From: Bacteroidia bacterium
GTDB lineage: Bacteria; Bacteroidota; Bacteroidia; Bacteroidales; UBA932
Assembly (NCBI GenBank): GCA_030537315.1
Contig: JAUNNZ010000024.1
Coordinates: 1-34,961 of the forward strand
DNA: 34,961 bases
Direction: 5' to 3'
Every line of letters starts with the position of its first letter. The first letter of the stretch is position 1. Under the pieces are notes generated by a model. The model ran no database searches, had not been told where the DNA came from, and was given only the letters and a program-made list of their open reading frames with translations. Positions 1-8,728 of the stretch are shown piece after piece. Both the position numbers and the translations under genes were made by a program.

Positions 1-575
1 GGAAGCTTGAGGGCGTTTTTGATGACATCATGGATACTCTCCATTCTCTTGTCCGCAAACTTGTCGGCAGAGAAGAGAGTCCAAGTATGGGCTTAATTGA
101 CTCCAGAAGTGTGAAAACCTCCCATTATGCCGACCCTTCCTGCAAGGGGATTGACGGGAACAAGAAGGTCAAAGGACGCAAGGAACATATTGTGGTTGAT
201 ACACTTGGACTTCCTATGGCGATAGCCGTCCATGAGGCTGACCTTCACGACAGCAAGGGTGCCCCGAAGGTGATCGAGAGACTTGAACACAAGTTTCCAC
301 GTCTTGTCAAGATACTGGCTGACGGCGGTTATCGCGGAACACTCGGAGACTGGGTTGCGAAAAAATTCGGATGGACAGTGGAGGTTGTGCTTCGGCCTGA
401 CGAATGTCCGTCCAAGTTTCCGGTCCTGCCGAAACGCTGGATTGTGGAACGCTCCTTCGCCTGGCTTGAGAACTTCAGAAGGCTCACAATCGATTACGAG
501 TATCTGGCGGACACGGCCGAGGCAATGGTCCAACTGGCCTTCTCGCAGATTATGCTTAACAAATTTTTCCAATGA
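1..575 (+). CDS. IS5-family transposase, 3' part (runs off window start)
   Basis: DDE transposase that catalyses cut-and-paste movement of an IS5-family insertion sequence. The reading frame is open from the first bases of the window, so the N-terminal part lies outside; an internal ATG is at 30. Counting from that ATG, the RNase H-like core is visible: first Asp in the LIDSRSVK motif (about residue 24), second Asp in ILADGGYRG (about 98), and the Glu in WIVERSFAWLENFRR (about 141), followed by the usual helical tail. The GIDGNKKVKGRKEHIVVDT segment is typical of this family. The stop codon overlaps the ATG of the next frame (ATGA, 572-575). The family is clear; the subgroup is not, and I cannot tell whether the missing 5' part is intact or made as two frames. 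Confidence 0.9.
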   Translation, partial: KLEGVFDDIMDTLHSLVRKLVGREESPSMGLIDSRSVKTSHYADPSCKGIDGNKKVKGRKEHIVVDTLGLPMAIAVHEADLHDSKGAPKVIERLEHKFPRLVKILADGGYRGTLGDWVAKKFGWTVEVVLRPDECPSKFPVLPKRWIVERSFAWLENFRRLTIDYEYLADTAEAMVQLAFSQIMLNKFFQ

Positions 576-590
576 TTTCAAAACAGGTTC
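571..590 (+). repeat. probable right terminal inverted repeat of the IS5-family element
   Basis: Directly after the transposase stop the sequence TTTCAAAACAGGTTC ends at 590. Read inward on the minus strand it begins GAACCTGTTTTGAAA, which resembles GAGCCTGTTTT-type ends of IS5-family elements. From about 591 the reading frame becomes typical thioredoxin sequence, so the element boundary should lie near 588-592. TGA at 591-593 could be a TNA-type target duplication, but the left end is outside the window, so both IR and duplication are inference. Confidence 0.45.
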
Positions 591-955
591 TGAGTCTATA
601 TTCACTGATGGACGGGACTTCTTATATCCTGATGGATTTCTGGGCATCCTGGTGCGGGGCATGCATCGAGTCCATCCCTATCATTCAGGACATAAGGCAG
701 AAATATGCCGGCTCCGGCCTCAAGATTATCGGAGTCAACTGCTGGGAGAAGGACGTGCAAAATGGTCTTGAAGCTATCGAACGTGAATCGATAACCTGGC
801 CTGTCATCATTACATCCAAAGATGAAGATGTACAAAAGTTCGGAGTCTCGGCTATTCCAACCTTCATCCTTATTTCGCCTGAAGGGAAGATGCTTGAGAG
901 GTGTGAAGGATCGAGGGAACTCGAAGACAAACTTGCCACTTATTTCATTTTATGA
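572..955 (+). CDS. thioredoxin-like (TlpA-type) protein, 5'-truncated by IS insertion
   Basis: The frame encodes 127 residues with a thioredoxin fold: ILMDFWASWCGAC gives the redox pair Cys28/Cys31, and AIPTFILI carries the cis-Pro. This is the C-terminal thiol-disulfide oxidoreductase domain seen in Bacteroidota TlpA/AhpC-type lipoproteins, which act on the periplasmic side. Those proteins normally have a signal peptide and a long N-terminal domain; here both are missing. The first six or seven codons (ISKQVL) come from the end of the upstream insertion sequence, so the present start codon is an IS-derived ATG overlapping the transposase stop. If translated it would make a cytoplasmic thioredoxin-like fragment; more likely it is a decaying remnant. 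The stop overlaps the start of the next gene (ATGA), so the two were once one translational unit. Confidence 0.75.
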   Translation: MISKQVLSLYSLMDGTSYILMDFWASWCGACIESIPIIQDIRQKYAGSGLKIIGVNCWEKDVQNGLEAIERESITWPVIITSKDEDVQKFGVSAIPTFILISPEGKMLERCEGSRELEDKLATYFIL

Positions 956-2442
956 ACAAATTCAGAACAACTATTCGCTTTGCCATAGTTTCTATGGTGT
1001 TTTTTGTCCTTTCTTCTTGCTCTTTCCACGAGACCGTCAAAGAAATCCCGTTCCCGTTCATTCAATCTTCATTATACGATTTTTCAGATATTACAAAAGT
1101 CGAGCTTTCTGACACGGCGGCCACCGTATCGTTTTCTTCACACTTCATCCCAAATTACGAGATTGAGGGAACTGATTGGAAGATTCGCATTGGAGAGAAA
1201 GAATATATAGCAAAAGGAAACATTGGTTTAAATCCCGACGGAAAGATTGTTTTTGATGATAGTGGCAGTGCAGAGTTTTCTGTTATATTCGAGTCAATAC
1301 CTAAGCGAGCTAGAAACTTTGATATTCTCAGTGGTGTTGAATGCTTCGACTTCTTTGGGGTTGATTTGACTCAAACGGCTCGGGAGGCCCAGGATGGGAG
1401 AATAAATTACCAGGAAGATTTACCAGGTCCGTTGGTGTTTGATGAAAGTTCCGGAGAATCTACCCTAAATGTTCACTTGTTGAATTATAAGACTGGAATG
1501 AAATCAGACATCGACTATGCCATCATTGGCATCGTTGGCTCATTTTCAGGGGAAATGCAAGTTGATGCAAAAGGGGACGCCACAGTTTCATTCCCACTGA
1601 AAGGGTCCGCCATTTATCAGGTATGTTTTTCGATGACTCAAACAGGCGTTGATGGAATCGTTAATCCAGGCGAGACAATTGATGTTATGATTGATCTTAA
1701 TTGCTTTGGACACAACATAATGAAGGGCAGGGAGAATTATGAAGCATCCGTGATCAGATATATTGCGACTTCAGACCGACATCAGTCAATACTGGAAACT
1801 GTTAATCCACAATTTTCAATTCCTGATGTCTTTTGCTTGCCTGATGATGCGGAAATCGCTGAAATATCGAAAGCTCAATCATATCTCGGGAAAGCGAGCA
1901 ATGGTGAAATGACGGAGGAGGATTTTAATGTCATAGATAGCTTCAAGTGGAAATTCCTCACAGAATCCATACATTCCATACAAAATGAAGTTATGGAAAA
2001 ACTTGCTTCTAGTTCATATTCTCCAGTACAGGAATGGCAAGGGCCTGAAGAGTGGATCAAACAGATTATCGAGCCTTATAATGGAAAGGTCATAATGATA
2101 GATTTGTGGAACACCTGGTGTTCACCATGCCGGTCTGCTCTTACAATTAACGAACCTTTAAAGGATGATGTTCTTAGCAGCAACGATATAGTATGGATAT
2201 ATATTGCCGACGAGTCTTCCCCAATAATTGAGTACCAGGAGTATATCAAAACTATACGAGGTCTCCATTATAGACTCAGCAAAGAACAAATGAAGGACCT
2301 GAAGTCCTATCTCAATGTTGACGGAATACCGTTCTATATTCTCGTCGAGAGAGACGGGACATTCAATGGCCGTCCCGACTTAAGAAATCATTCCAAATAC
2401 GTTCAGGAGCTACTTGATCGCAGTGAGAATAATATAAAATAG
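952..2442 (+). CDS. thioredoxin-domain lipoprotein (TlpA-like)
   Basis: 496-residue exported lipoprotein. The N terminus has a basic start, a hydrophobic stretch and the lipobox VLSSC with Cys23 as lipidation site. Residues about 30-370 form a large region I do not recognise. Residues about 374-496 are a thioredoxin-like domain with WCSPC (Cys390/Cys393) and a cis-Pro in DGIPFYI (about 460). Family knowledge suggests a membrane-anchored thiol-disulfide oxidoreductase facing the periplasm or the surface; the substrate is unknown. It overlaps the preceding truncated thioredoxin frame by 4 bp, so the pair was probably a tandem duplicate operon before the insertion sequence landed. Base composition is noticeably AT-rich compared with the his operon next door, which suggests an accessory origin. 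No promoter of its own is visible. Confidence 0.8.
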   Translation: MNKFRTTIRFAIVSMVFFVLSSCSFHETVKEIPFPFIQSSLYDFSDITKVELSDTAATVSFSSHFIPNYEIEGTDWKIRIGEKEYIAKGNIGLNPDGKIVFDDSGSAEFSVIFESIPKRARNFDILSGVECFDFFGVDLTQTAREAQDGRINYQEDLPGPLVFDESSGESTLNVHLLNYKTGMKSDIDYAIIGIVGSFSGEMQVDAKGDATVSFPLKGSAIYQVCFSMTQTGVDGIVNPGETIDVMIDLNCFGHNIMKGRENYEASVIRYIATSDRHQSILETVNPQFSIPDVFCLPDDAEIAEISKAQSYLGKASNGEMTEEDFNVIDSFKWKFLTESIHSIQNEVMEKLASSSYSPVQEWQGPEEWIKQIIEPYNGKVIMIDLWNTWCSPCRSALTINEPLKDDVLSSNDIVWIYIADESSPIIEYQEYIKTIRGLHYRLSKEQMKDLKSYLNVDGIPFYILVERDGTFNGRPDLRNHSKYVQELLDRSENNIK

Positions 2443-2604
2443 GCGGGAAGGTAATATCTCATCAGCGCTGATGTTGGTCTCATATGGAAAGTCGAACGCC
2501 TATGTCAAAGTATCTATCTTAGATAAAATTGATAGATTCAGTATGCTGTAATCTCACTATATTTACAACGTCTAAATCAGATGCTGCCAGGAGGTGCGAA
2601 TATA

Positions 2605-2645
2605 CCACAGAATGAAAATATGAGTACAAATATCCATTCTGTGTC
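2605..2645. repeat. inverted repeat with CACAGAATG arms (copy 1)
   Basis: CACAGAATG at 2607-2615 pairs with CATTCTGTG at 2634-2642, a perfect 9-bp stem, with weaker pairing extending inward through AT-rich sequence to a loop around 2621-2630. The same arm sequence recurs in the next hairpin. Confidence 0.6.
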
Positions 2646-2673
2646 CACAAAACAAGCGGAAACTACCTATGGG

Positions 2674-2718
2674 GTGCCATAGAATGAATCCTAGAGCGCT
2701 AAAATCCATTCTGTGGCA
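2674..2718. repeat. inverted repeat with CAnAGAATG arms (copy 2), hisIE-proximal
   Basis: TGCCATAGAATGAAT (from 2675) faces ATCCATTCTGTGGCA (ending 2717). On the minus strand the arms pair over about 16 positions with one mismatch and two G-U wobbles; on the plus strand the wobbles become mismatches. That bias favours a function in minus-strand RNA, i.e. at the 3' end of the his mRNA, perhaps as a 3' stabilising or processing hairpin. No T-run follows. Confidence 0.55.
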
Positions 2719-2724
2719 GGGTGC

Positions 2725-3339
2725 TTACGAATGCCGGAGCTTGAGTTCGGACTCGAGGTCGGCGATGGACACGCCCATCGACTCCATCAGAACAAGAGTA
2801 TGATATACGAGGTCGGAGGCTTCGTATATGAAGCGCTCACGGTTGCCTGAAACGGCCTCTATGATTGATTCCGTGCATTCCTCACCGACTTTCTTGCCTA
2901 TTACCTTGGGGCCCTTGATGAAGAGCTTCGTGGTATAGGAACCCTCGGGCATCTGCTCGTGGCGGCCTTTGATCACGCCGGCCAGGGTGCGGATGAAGCC
3001 CTCGTCCTCGGGAGTGTCGAAGCAGGCGGTGGTGCCGCGGTGACAGGTCGGGCCGACAGGGTTTGCCTTGATGAGAAGCGTATCCGAATCGCAGTCAGAG
3101 AACATCTCCACGATATTCAGGAAGTTGCCGCTTGTCTCACCTTTGGTCCAGAGCCGCTGCTTGCTGCGGGAGAAAAAGGTCACGCGGCCTTCGGCCACGC
3201 TCTTGTCGAAAGCTTCCTCATTCATGTATCCAAGCATCAGGACCTTCAGGGTAGTAGCGTCCTGGACGATTACGGGCAACAGGCCGTCGCCTGTCTTGGA
3301 GAGATTGAAATCACTGAATTTCATATTGTTATCTGACAT
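2725..3339 (-). CDS. hisIE: bifunctional phosphoribosyl-AMP cyclohydrolase / phosphoribosyl-ATP pyrophosphohydrolase
   Basis: Steps 2 and 3 of histidine synthesis in one 204-residue cytoplasmic protein. The N-terminal HisI domain (about 10-110) carries the metal-site region SDCDSDTLL (about 81-89) and [13 protein letters not shown] with Cys99 and Cys106. The C-terminal HisE domain (about 118-204) has the acidic helix motif [11 protein letters not shown] and the [11 protein letters not shown] helix of the MazG-like fold. It is the last gene of the operon and overlaps hisF by 11 bp. The ATG at 3339 is used; an in-frame ATG five codons later (MKFSDF) is an alternative. Length is normal for the fusion. 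Confidence 0.96.
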   Translation of the reverse strand: MSDNNMKFSDFNLSKTGDGLLPVIVQDATTLKVLMLGYMNEEAFDKSVAEGRVTFFSRSKQRLWTKGETSGNFLNIVEMFSDCDSDTLLIKANPVGPTCHRGTTACFDTPEDEGFIRTLAGVIKGRHEQMPEGSYTTKLFIKGPKVIGKKVGEECTESIIEAVSGNRERFIYEASDLVYHTLVLMESMGVSIADLESELKLRHS

Positions 3340-4081
3340 TTACATTTGCTTTGCGAAGTTCATTCTTGAGATCCGGGATGGATATCTCGTTATAGTGGAA
3401 GATGCTTGCGGCAAGGGCTGCATCGGCGCGACCGGCCGTCAGCACATCCACGATGTGGGCAATCGAGCCGGCGCCGCCGGAGGCGATGACGGGAATGCTC
3501 AGCATATCCGCCAGCTGCGCATACTGCTCGCAGGCATATCCGGCCTTTGTGCCGTCGTGGTCCATAGAGGTGAAGAGAATCTCGCCGGCGCCGCGTTCCT
3601 GGGCCTCGCGGGCCCACTCGAACAGCTCGCGTGAACTCTGGCGGGAACCGCCGTGGGTGGTCACGCGCCACAGGCCGTCGATGAATTTCGCATCGATGGC
3701 GCACACGCAGAACTGGCTGCCATATTTGCCCGCAATCTCGCTGATGAGCTCGGGGCGGGCGATGGCCGCGCTGTTGACCGACACCTTGTCGGCGCCTGCG
3801 TCAAGCAGCCGGGAAGCGTCGTCGAGGGACGATATGCCGCCGCCGACGGTGAAAGGTATATTGATTCCCAGTGCGATCTTCTCAACAAGTTCAGTGAACG
3901 TGCCGCGCTCCTCCTTCGAGGCGCTGATGTCAAGATAGACCAGTTCATCTGCGCCCTCACGGCTGTAGCGGACACCCATTTCGACGGCGTCGCCGACCTC
4001 CCTGAGGCCTTCGAAGTTTATACCTTTGACCACCTGACCGTTCTTGACGTCAAGGCAGGGGATTATTCGCTTAGCGACCAT
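3329..4081 (-). CDS. hisF: imidazole glycerol phosphate synthase, cyclase subunit
   Basis: 250-residue (beta/alpha)8 barrel that uses ammonia delivered by HisH to convert PRFAR to imidazole glycerol phosphate and AICAR. The two catalytic aspartates sit exactly where expected: Asp11 in [15 protein letters not shown] and Asp130 in CVCAIDAK. The phosphate-binding motifs TVGGGI (about 78-83) and the late VIASGGAG loop are present. Its start overlaps hisA by 19 bp and its end overlaps hisIE by 11 bp, implying translational coupling. Its partner hisH lies one gene upstream, separated by hisA, a common order. Confidence 0.98.
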   Translation of the reverse strand: MVAKRIIPCLDVKNGQVVKGINFEGLREVGDAVEMGVRYSREGADELVYLDISASKEERGTFTELVEKIALGINIPFTVGGGISSLDDASRLLDAGADKVSVNSAAIARPELISEIAGKYGSQFCVCAIDAKFIDGLWRVTTHGGSRQSSRELFEWAREAQERGAGEILFTSMDHDGTKAGYACEQYAQLADMLSIPVIASGGAGSIAHIVDVLTAGRADAALAASIFHYNEISIPDLKNELRKANVNVR

Positions 4082-4791
4082 TTCCTTATATCCTCCAGAC
4101 TGATTCGTTTCTCATAAATGGCCTTGCCGACTATAACCTTCGGCAGGCCCAGTTCATTCAGACGCACTATGTCGTCCATTGTGCTGATGCCTCCGCTCAC
4201 TGTGAACACCACCTGCGGGAATTCCTCCTGCAGCCTGCTGTAGAGCTCGAAAGACGGCCCCTGCAGCATCCCGTCACGGGAAATGTCAGTGCAGATGACA
4301 TATTTAAGGCCATCCGGCAGGAACCATCCTATCTGTTCAGAGATTGTCAGGGCGGTCTGCTCCTGCCATCCCTTCACAGCGACGGCACCGTCCTTCACGT
4401 CGGAGCCGAGAAGCATCTTCTCCGCACCGAAGCGGAGAAGCCATTCGCGGAAGAGCTCAGGCTTCAGGGCAGCCACGCTGCCTACTATCGCCTGGGTCGC
4501 ACCCGCATCGAAAATGGACTTCAGCGCATCCGCATCCGCGATTCCGCCACCCCATTCAATTTCCAGCCCCGACTTTACCGCACACGCTTCCAGCGTGCGG
4601 AGATTGACGGGACGTGAGGCCTTTGCGCCATCGAGGTCAACCATATGGATGCGCTTCACGCCGCAGTCGGCATACTGCATCACCATATCGACAGGGGAGG
4701 CGTCATAAACCTTTTTCTCCGCATAGTCACCTTTGGTAAGGCGGACGCAGCGGCCTTCGATTATATCGATTGCAGGAACTATCTCTATCAT
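4063..4791 (-). CDS. hisA: ProFAR isomerase (phosphoribosylformimino-AICAR-phosphate isomerase)
   Basis: 242-residue (beta/alpha)8 barrel carrying out the Amadori rearrangement of ProFAR to PRFAR. The first catalytic Asp is Asp9 in [16 protein letters not shown]; the second is Asp169 in [19 protein letters not shown] (about 78-84) and FTVSGGIS supply the phosphate-binding loops. It is homologous to the neighbouring HisF, as usual. The ATG overlaps the hisH stop (ATGA, 4788-4791), and the 3' end overlaps hisF by 19 bp. Confidence 0.97.
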   Translation of the reverse strand: MIEIVPAIDIIEGRCVRLTKGDYAEKKVYDASPVDMVMQYADCGVKRIHMVDLDGAKASRPVNLRTLEACAVKSGLEIEWGGGIADADALKSIFDAGATQAIVGSVAALKPELFREWLLRFGAEKMLLGSDVKDGAVAVKGWQEQTALTISEQIGWFLPDGLKYVICTDISRDGMLQGPSFELYSRLQEEFPQVVFTVSGGISTMDDIVRLNELGLPKVIVGKAIYEKRISLEDIRKWSLSE

Positions 4792-5375
4792 AGCGCGACG
4801 AAGTTTTTGAGGATCATCTCGCCCACGCCACCGCTCTTCTCGGGATGGAACTGGGTGCCATAGAAGTTCTCATATTTGAGTGCCGCGCTGAAAAGTGTCT
4901 TTCCGTGACGGCAGGTGGCTATCGTATCGGTGCAGAGACCCGGGTAGTATGAGTGCACGAAATACACGAAACTGCCCTCGTCCAGCCCCTTGAAAAGCTT
5001 GCTTTCAAGATTGGAGATGCCGTTCCATCCCATATGGGGGACCTTCACGTCCGGCTCGGGAGTGAACCTGCGGACATCGCAGTCGAACAGGCCCATGCAC
5101 TGCGCGTCGCCCTCCTCGGAGCGGCGGCACATTATCTGCATTCCGACGCAGATGCCGAGAACGGGCTTCCTGAGGCCCTTGAGGAGTTCGACGAGCCCTT
5201 TGTCCCTGAGGCTCTTCATCGCCTCCGCAGCGTTTCCTACGCCCGGAAGGATGACCTTCGACGCTGCCTTGATCCTCTCCGGATCGGCCGTCAGCTCATA
5301 TTCCACGCCAAGACGCTCCAGGGCGTTCATCACAGACTTGATGTTGCCTGCGTCATAATCCACTATAGCTATCAT
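4788..5375 (-). CDS. hisH: imidazole glycerol phosphate synthase, glutaminase subunit
   Basis: 195-residue class I glutamine amidotransferase that hydrolyses glutamine and passes ammonia to HisF. The triad is visible: Cys76 in VLGICVGMQ, His177 and Glu179 in [10 protein letters not shown]. The oxyanion-strand region is [11 protein letters not shown] (about 43-53). The start overlaps the hisB stop by 4 bp and the stop overlaps the hisA start by 4 bp. Confidence 0.97.
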   Translation of the reverse strand: MIAIVDYDAGNIKSVMNALERLGVEYELTADPERIKAASKVILPGVGNAAEAMKSLRDKGLVELLKGLRKPVLGICVGMQIMCRRSEEGDAQCMGLFDCDVRRFTPEPDVKVPHMGWNGISNLESKLFKGLDEGSFVYFVHSYYPGLCTDTIATCRHGKTLFSAALKYENFYGTQFHPEKSGGVGEMILKNFVAL

Positions 5376-6430
5376 AACAGTCCTTTGCTGGATGGGAGTT
5401 CATAACTGAAAACATTCCGGCGGGCGGCCTGCCTGATTGAACGGGCGAAGGCCTTGAAAACGGCCTCGGCGATATGGTGGTTGTTCTCACCCTTCGCCTC
5501 CACGCGGAGGTTGCACTTCGCGGCGTCGCAGAATGACTTGAAGAAGTGCTTGAACATCTCCGTAGGCACGTCTCCCACGTATTCACGGGTGAATTCCACG
5601 TCCCAGACGAGATCGCTGCGGCCACCGAAATCAAGCAGTACAAGCGCCGCGCTCTCGTCCATAGGGAGCGCAAATCCGTAGCGCTCTATGCCGCGCTTGT
5701 CGCCGAGCGCTTCGCGCACGGCCTCTCCAAGCGCAATACCTATATCTTCCATCGTGTGGTGCTCGTCGACCTCAAGGTCGCCCTTGCACTTCACCGTAAG
5801 GGCAAGACCGCCGTGGTGAACGAGCTGGTCAAGCATATGGTCGAGGAACTTGAGTCCCGAATCAATGCAGGATTCACCCTTCCCGTCAAGGTCAACATTT
5901 ATGAAAATGTCGGTTTCTCCCGTCTTGCGGGCGACAGTGGCGCTGCGGGCACTGCTGCGGATCTCCTCCGCGATCTGCTCCCACGAAAGCTCGCCGAGCC
6001 TGAGTCCGCGGGCACCGAGATTCTCCGCCAGCTGCATATCGGTTTCGCGGTCGCCGATGACGAAGGACGCCGCCATGTCATAGCTGCCGTCAAGGTATTT
6101 GCCGAACATTCCGGTACGCGGCTTGCGGGTAGGGGCATTATCTTCAGGGAAACTCCTGTCGATAAGTTCATCATCAAACACAACTCCTTCACCTGCAAGA
6201 GTTTTAAGCATCTTATCGTGAGCTGGCTTATAGGTATCCCATGGATATGATTCCGTGCCGAGACCATCCTGGTTGGAGGCCATAACGATCTCAAAACCGA
6301 GGCCCATGAGAGCCTTCATTCCGGAGATTGCGCCGGGCACGAACTCGAGTTTCTCGAGGGAGTCGATCTGCTCGTCAGCCGGTTCGACTATCAGGGTTCC
6401 GTCCCTATCTACGAATATCGCCTTTTTCAT
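5372..6430 (-). CDS. hisB: bifunctional histidinol-phosphatase / imidazoleglycerol-phosphate dehydratase
   Basis: Fusion enzyme for the dehydratase step and the phosphatase step of histidine synthesis. The N-terminal HAD phosphatase (about 1-165) shows VDRDGTL (Asp8, Asp10), ASNQDGLGT, the Lys of TRKPRTGMF and [14 protein letters not shown]. The C-terminal IGPD domain (about 170-352) has both metal-binding repeats, DEHHTMED and [12 protein letters not shown]. The length (352) fits the enteric-type fusion. The Cys/His zinc loop known in the E. coli phosphatase half is not seen: the segment reads [12 protein letters not shown] use the ATG at 6430 ([10 protein letters not shown]); earlier in-frame ATGs at 6439 and 6436 lie deeper in hisC. 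It overlaps hisC by 26 bp and hisH by 4 bp. Confidence 0.96.
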   Translation of the reverse strand: MKKAIFVDRDGTLIVEPADEQIDSLEKLEFVPGAISGMKALMGLGFEIVMASNQDGLGTESYPWDTYKPAHDKMLKTLAGEGVVFDDELIDRSFPEDNAPTRKPRTGMFGKYLDGSYDMAASFVIGDRETDMQLAENLGARGLRLGELSWEQIAEEIRSSARSATVARKTGETDIFINVDLDGKGESCIDSGLKFLDHMLDQLVHHGGLALTVKCKGDLEVDEHHTMEDIGIALGEAVREALGDKRGIERYGFALPMDESAALVLLDFGGRSDLVWDVEFTREYVGDVPTEMFKHFFKSFCDAAKCNLRVEAKGENNHHIAEAVFKAFARSIRQAARRNVFSYELPSSKGLL

Positions 6431-7457
6431 AATCATCAAGTGATTTCAGAAGTTTGTCATTTTCTTCCGGCAGGCCGATGGTGATGCGGAGGCAGCCGGC
6501 GCAGCCCACAACCTTGTTGCGGTTGCGGACGATGATCTCATCAGCTATCAGGTGGTCATACAGCCCATTGGCGTCATCAACCTTCACGAGAATGAAGTTG
6601 GCTTCGCTCGGATACACCTTCCTGACGAAGGAATACTGCGGCAGCGCGGCCGCCACGCGTGCGCGCTGCGCCACAATCTCTGCAACCTGCCCGTCGATCC
6701 GGGTGTCCAGCGCCGCCAGGGCGAGCTTCTGGGTGGATGCATTGATGTTGTATGGGTATTTGACCATCATCATCACACTGATGACGTATGGGTTCGAGAA
6801 GGCAAGTCCGAGACGCAGGGCTGCAAGGCCTCGGGCCTTGGAGAATGTCTGGAATACCACAAGGTTCGGATATCTGTCAATGCTTCCCAGGAGGCTCGGT
6901 ACGGAGCAGAAGTCAATATATGCCTCATCCACGATCACCATACCGTCGAAGGATTCCAGGACCCTGAATACCTCCTCATTTGAGAAGGCATTGCCGGACG
7001 GGTTGTTCGGACTGCAGAGGAAAATGGCTTTGGTATTGGAATCACAGGCGGCCATAAGTCTGTCGAAAGGCAGAGAGAAATCCTCGTTCAGCCGCACCTC
7101 ACGCACTTCGACGTCATTGATGTCAGCCGAAACCGCATACATTCCATAGCTCGGTGCAATAGCCACCACGTTATCCTTCCCAGGGACACAGAAAATCCTG
7201 AATATCAAGTCTATGGCCTCGTCGGAGCCGTTGCCGAAGAAAATATTCTCCGGTTTCACGCCCTTGATCGGCGCCAGTTTCTCGCGAAGCGCGGCCTGGC
7301 GGGGATCCGGATAACGGTTCCAGCCGGTAGGGAAGGGGCTTTCGTTGGCGTCAAGGAAGACGCCTATCGATCCCTTGTATTCATCTCTTGCCGTTGAATA
7401 CGGACAGAGCTTCTGTATATTGGGGCGCACCAGCGCCCTGATGTCGTCACTTTTCAT
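6405..7457 (-). CDS. hisC: histidinol-phosphate aminotransferase
   Basis: 350-residue class I/II PLP aminotransferase converting imidazole acetol phosphate to histidinol phosphate with glutamate. PLP-site signatures: SPNNPSGN (about 149-156), IVDEAYIDF with Asp178 and Tyr180, Schiff-base Lys207 in [13 protein letters not shown], and Arg215. The N-terminal [17 protein letters not shown] stretch (about 37-53) is the typical HisC substrate region. It overlaps the end of hisD by 11 bp and hisB by 26 bp. Confidence 0.97.
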   Translation of the reverse strand: MKSDDIRALVRPNIQKLCPYSTARDEYKGSIGVFLDANESPFPTGWNRYPDPRQAALREKLAPIKGVKPENIFFGNGSDEAIDLIFRIFCVPGKDNVVAIAPSYGMYAVSADINDVEVREVRLNEDFSLPFDRLMAACDSNTKAIFLCSPNNPSGNAFSNEEVFRVLESFDGMVIVDEAYIDFCSVPSLLGSIDRYPNLVVFQTFSKARGLAALRLGLAFSNPYVISVMMMVKYPYNINASTQKLALAALDTRIDGQVAEIVAQRARVAAALPQYSFVRKVYPSEANFILVKVDDANGLYDHLIADEIIVRNRNKVVGCAGCLRITIGLPEENDKLLKSLDDYEKGDIRR

Positions 7458-8727
7458 TTATCCTGACTTTAACTGCATTGGCGTGAGCCTGCAGGCCCTC
7501 CGCCTCAGCCATTGACACGATAGTCCTGGAAAGACCTTCAAGCCCTTCGCGTGTAATCTCCTGAATTGTCATCTTGCGGATGAAGCTGTCTATGTTCACA
7601 CCGCTGTAGGAGCGGGCCCAGGCACAGGTAGGAAGGGTATGGTTGGTACCAGAAGCATAGTCACCGGCACTTTCCGGAGTGAAGTCACCTACGAAAACGC
7701 TGCCTGCCGCAGTGATGTCGTCAACTATCTTGTAAGGCTTCCTCGTGGATACTATGAGGTGCTCGGGAGCATACTCGTTCGCAAAGTCAACCATATCAGC
7801 AGTTTTCCTGAAAATCACGAAACTGCTCTTTTCAAGAGCCGCCTCGGCAAACTCGGCACGGCCGAGGTCCCTGAGCTGCCGCTTGACCTGCTCTTCGACG
7901 CCGGATGCAAAATCACGGCTGTCGCACACAAGCACCACCTGGCTGTCACGTCCGTGCTCGGCCTGGGACAGAAGGTCCGCGGCCACGAATTCAGGGTCCG
8001 CCTCGGAATCGGCAATCACCATAACCTCGGACGGACCGGCGGGCATATCTATTGCCACGACGCTTCCTCCGAGAATCTGTTTTGCAGTTGTAACATACTG
8101 ATTGCCAGGGCCGAATATTTTATCAACTTTATCAACGCTTTCGGTACCGAAAGCCATTGCGGCAATCGCCTGGGCACCACCGACTTCATAGATTTTCTTA
8201 ATGCCGCAGCACTTGGCGGCATACAGAACCTCAGGGGCGATCTTGCCGTTTTTCCCCGCAGGGGTGCAGAGAACCACTTCGCCGCACCCGGCAAGTTTTG
8301 CCGGAACGGCCAGCATAAGAACGGTGGAGAACAGGGGAGCGGTACCACCCGGAATGTACAGGCCGACACGGCTGATCGGGACAGGACGCTGGATACAGGT
8401 CACTCCCGGTGCGGTCCTGACCTTTATCTCCTTTGGGAGCTGCTTCTTGTGGAACTTTCCGATATTTCCCATCGCTGCCTTGATGGCATCCCTGACGTCC
8501 GGGGACACGAGCCGGCACGCTTCGCGAACCGCCCTGTCACTCACGCGTATGCTTTCCGGGCAGCGCCCGTCAATCTCCTCCGCGAGCTCGCGGAGCGCCT
8601 TGTCGCCGTCGGCGCGGACACGGTCAATGATTGCCGTGACCCTTTCCCTGACGACGGGATTGCTGTCGGAAGGGCGTCTGCAAATGGCCTCCCATTCGCT
8701 TCTGGCTGGATTTTCGTATATGTTCAT
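7447..8727 (-). CDS. hisD: histidinol dehydrogenase
   Basis: Zinc enzyme for the last two oxidations, histidinol to histidine. Family signatures are all present: KIFGPGNQYVTTAK for NAD binding, DMPAGPSEVMVIAD, the zinc-site Gln and His in LLSQAEHGRD, catalytic Glu-His in YAPEHLIV, the zinc Asp in GDYASGTNHTLPT, and the final zinc His in GLQAHANAV. The start is taken at ATG 8727 (MNIYENP), one base after the hisG stop; an in-frame ATG seven codons earlier lies within hisG. The resulting 426-residue protein matches the family length. Confidence 0.97.
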   Translation of the reverse strand: MNIYENPARSEWEAICRRPSDSNPVVRERVTAIIDRVRADGDKALRELAEEIDGRCPESIRVSDRAVREACRLVSPDVRDAIKAAMGNIGKFHKKQLPKEIKVRTAPGVTCIQRPVPISRVGLYIPGGTAPLFSTVLMLAVPAKLAGCGEVVLCTPAGKNGKIAPEVLYAAKCCGIKKIYEVGGAQAIAAMAFGTESVDKVDKIFGPGNQYVTTAKQILGGSVVAIDMPAGPSEVMVIADSEADPEFVAADLLSQAEHGRDSQVVLVCDSRDFASGVEEQVKRQLRDLGRAEFAEAALEKSSFVIFRKTADMVDFANEYAPEHLIVSTRKPYKIVDDITAAGSVFVGDFTPESAGDYASGTNHTLPTCAWARSYSGVNIDSFIRKMTIQEITREGLEGLSRTIVSMAEAEGLQAHANAVKVRINEK

Positions 8728-8728
8728 A

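Larger units (their letters stand above)
2443..2724. other. AT-rich intergenic gap between convergent tlpA-like and hisIE genes
   Basis: About 280 bp without a credible gene. It holds a perfect 14-bp palindrome CATCAGCGCTGATG at 2460-2473, a 7-bp inverted repeat (ATCTATC 2512-2518 / GATAGAT 2531-2537), and two larger related hairpins described separately. None is followed by a T-run, so a standard terminator for either neighbour is not obvious. Confidence 0.6.

Noticed and set aside
93-662. 189-residue minus-strand frame opposite the transposase
   Set aside because: Long antisense frame mirroring the transposase codons; protein looks random and crosses the IS boundary.
2460-2473. Perfect palindrome CATCAGCGCTGATG after the TlpA-like gene
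   Set aside because: As a terminator the stem is only 5 bp with a 4-nt loop and no T-run; as a binding site there is no second copy or regulator to link it to.
2675-2717. Possible CRISPR-like or attachment repeat near hisIE
   Set aside because: Only two imperfect inverted copies, no spacer regularity, no integrase or tRNA nearby.
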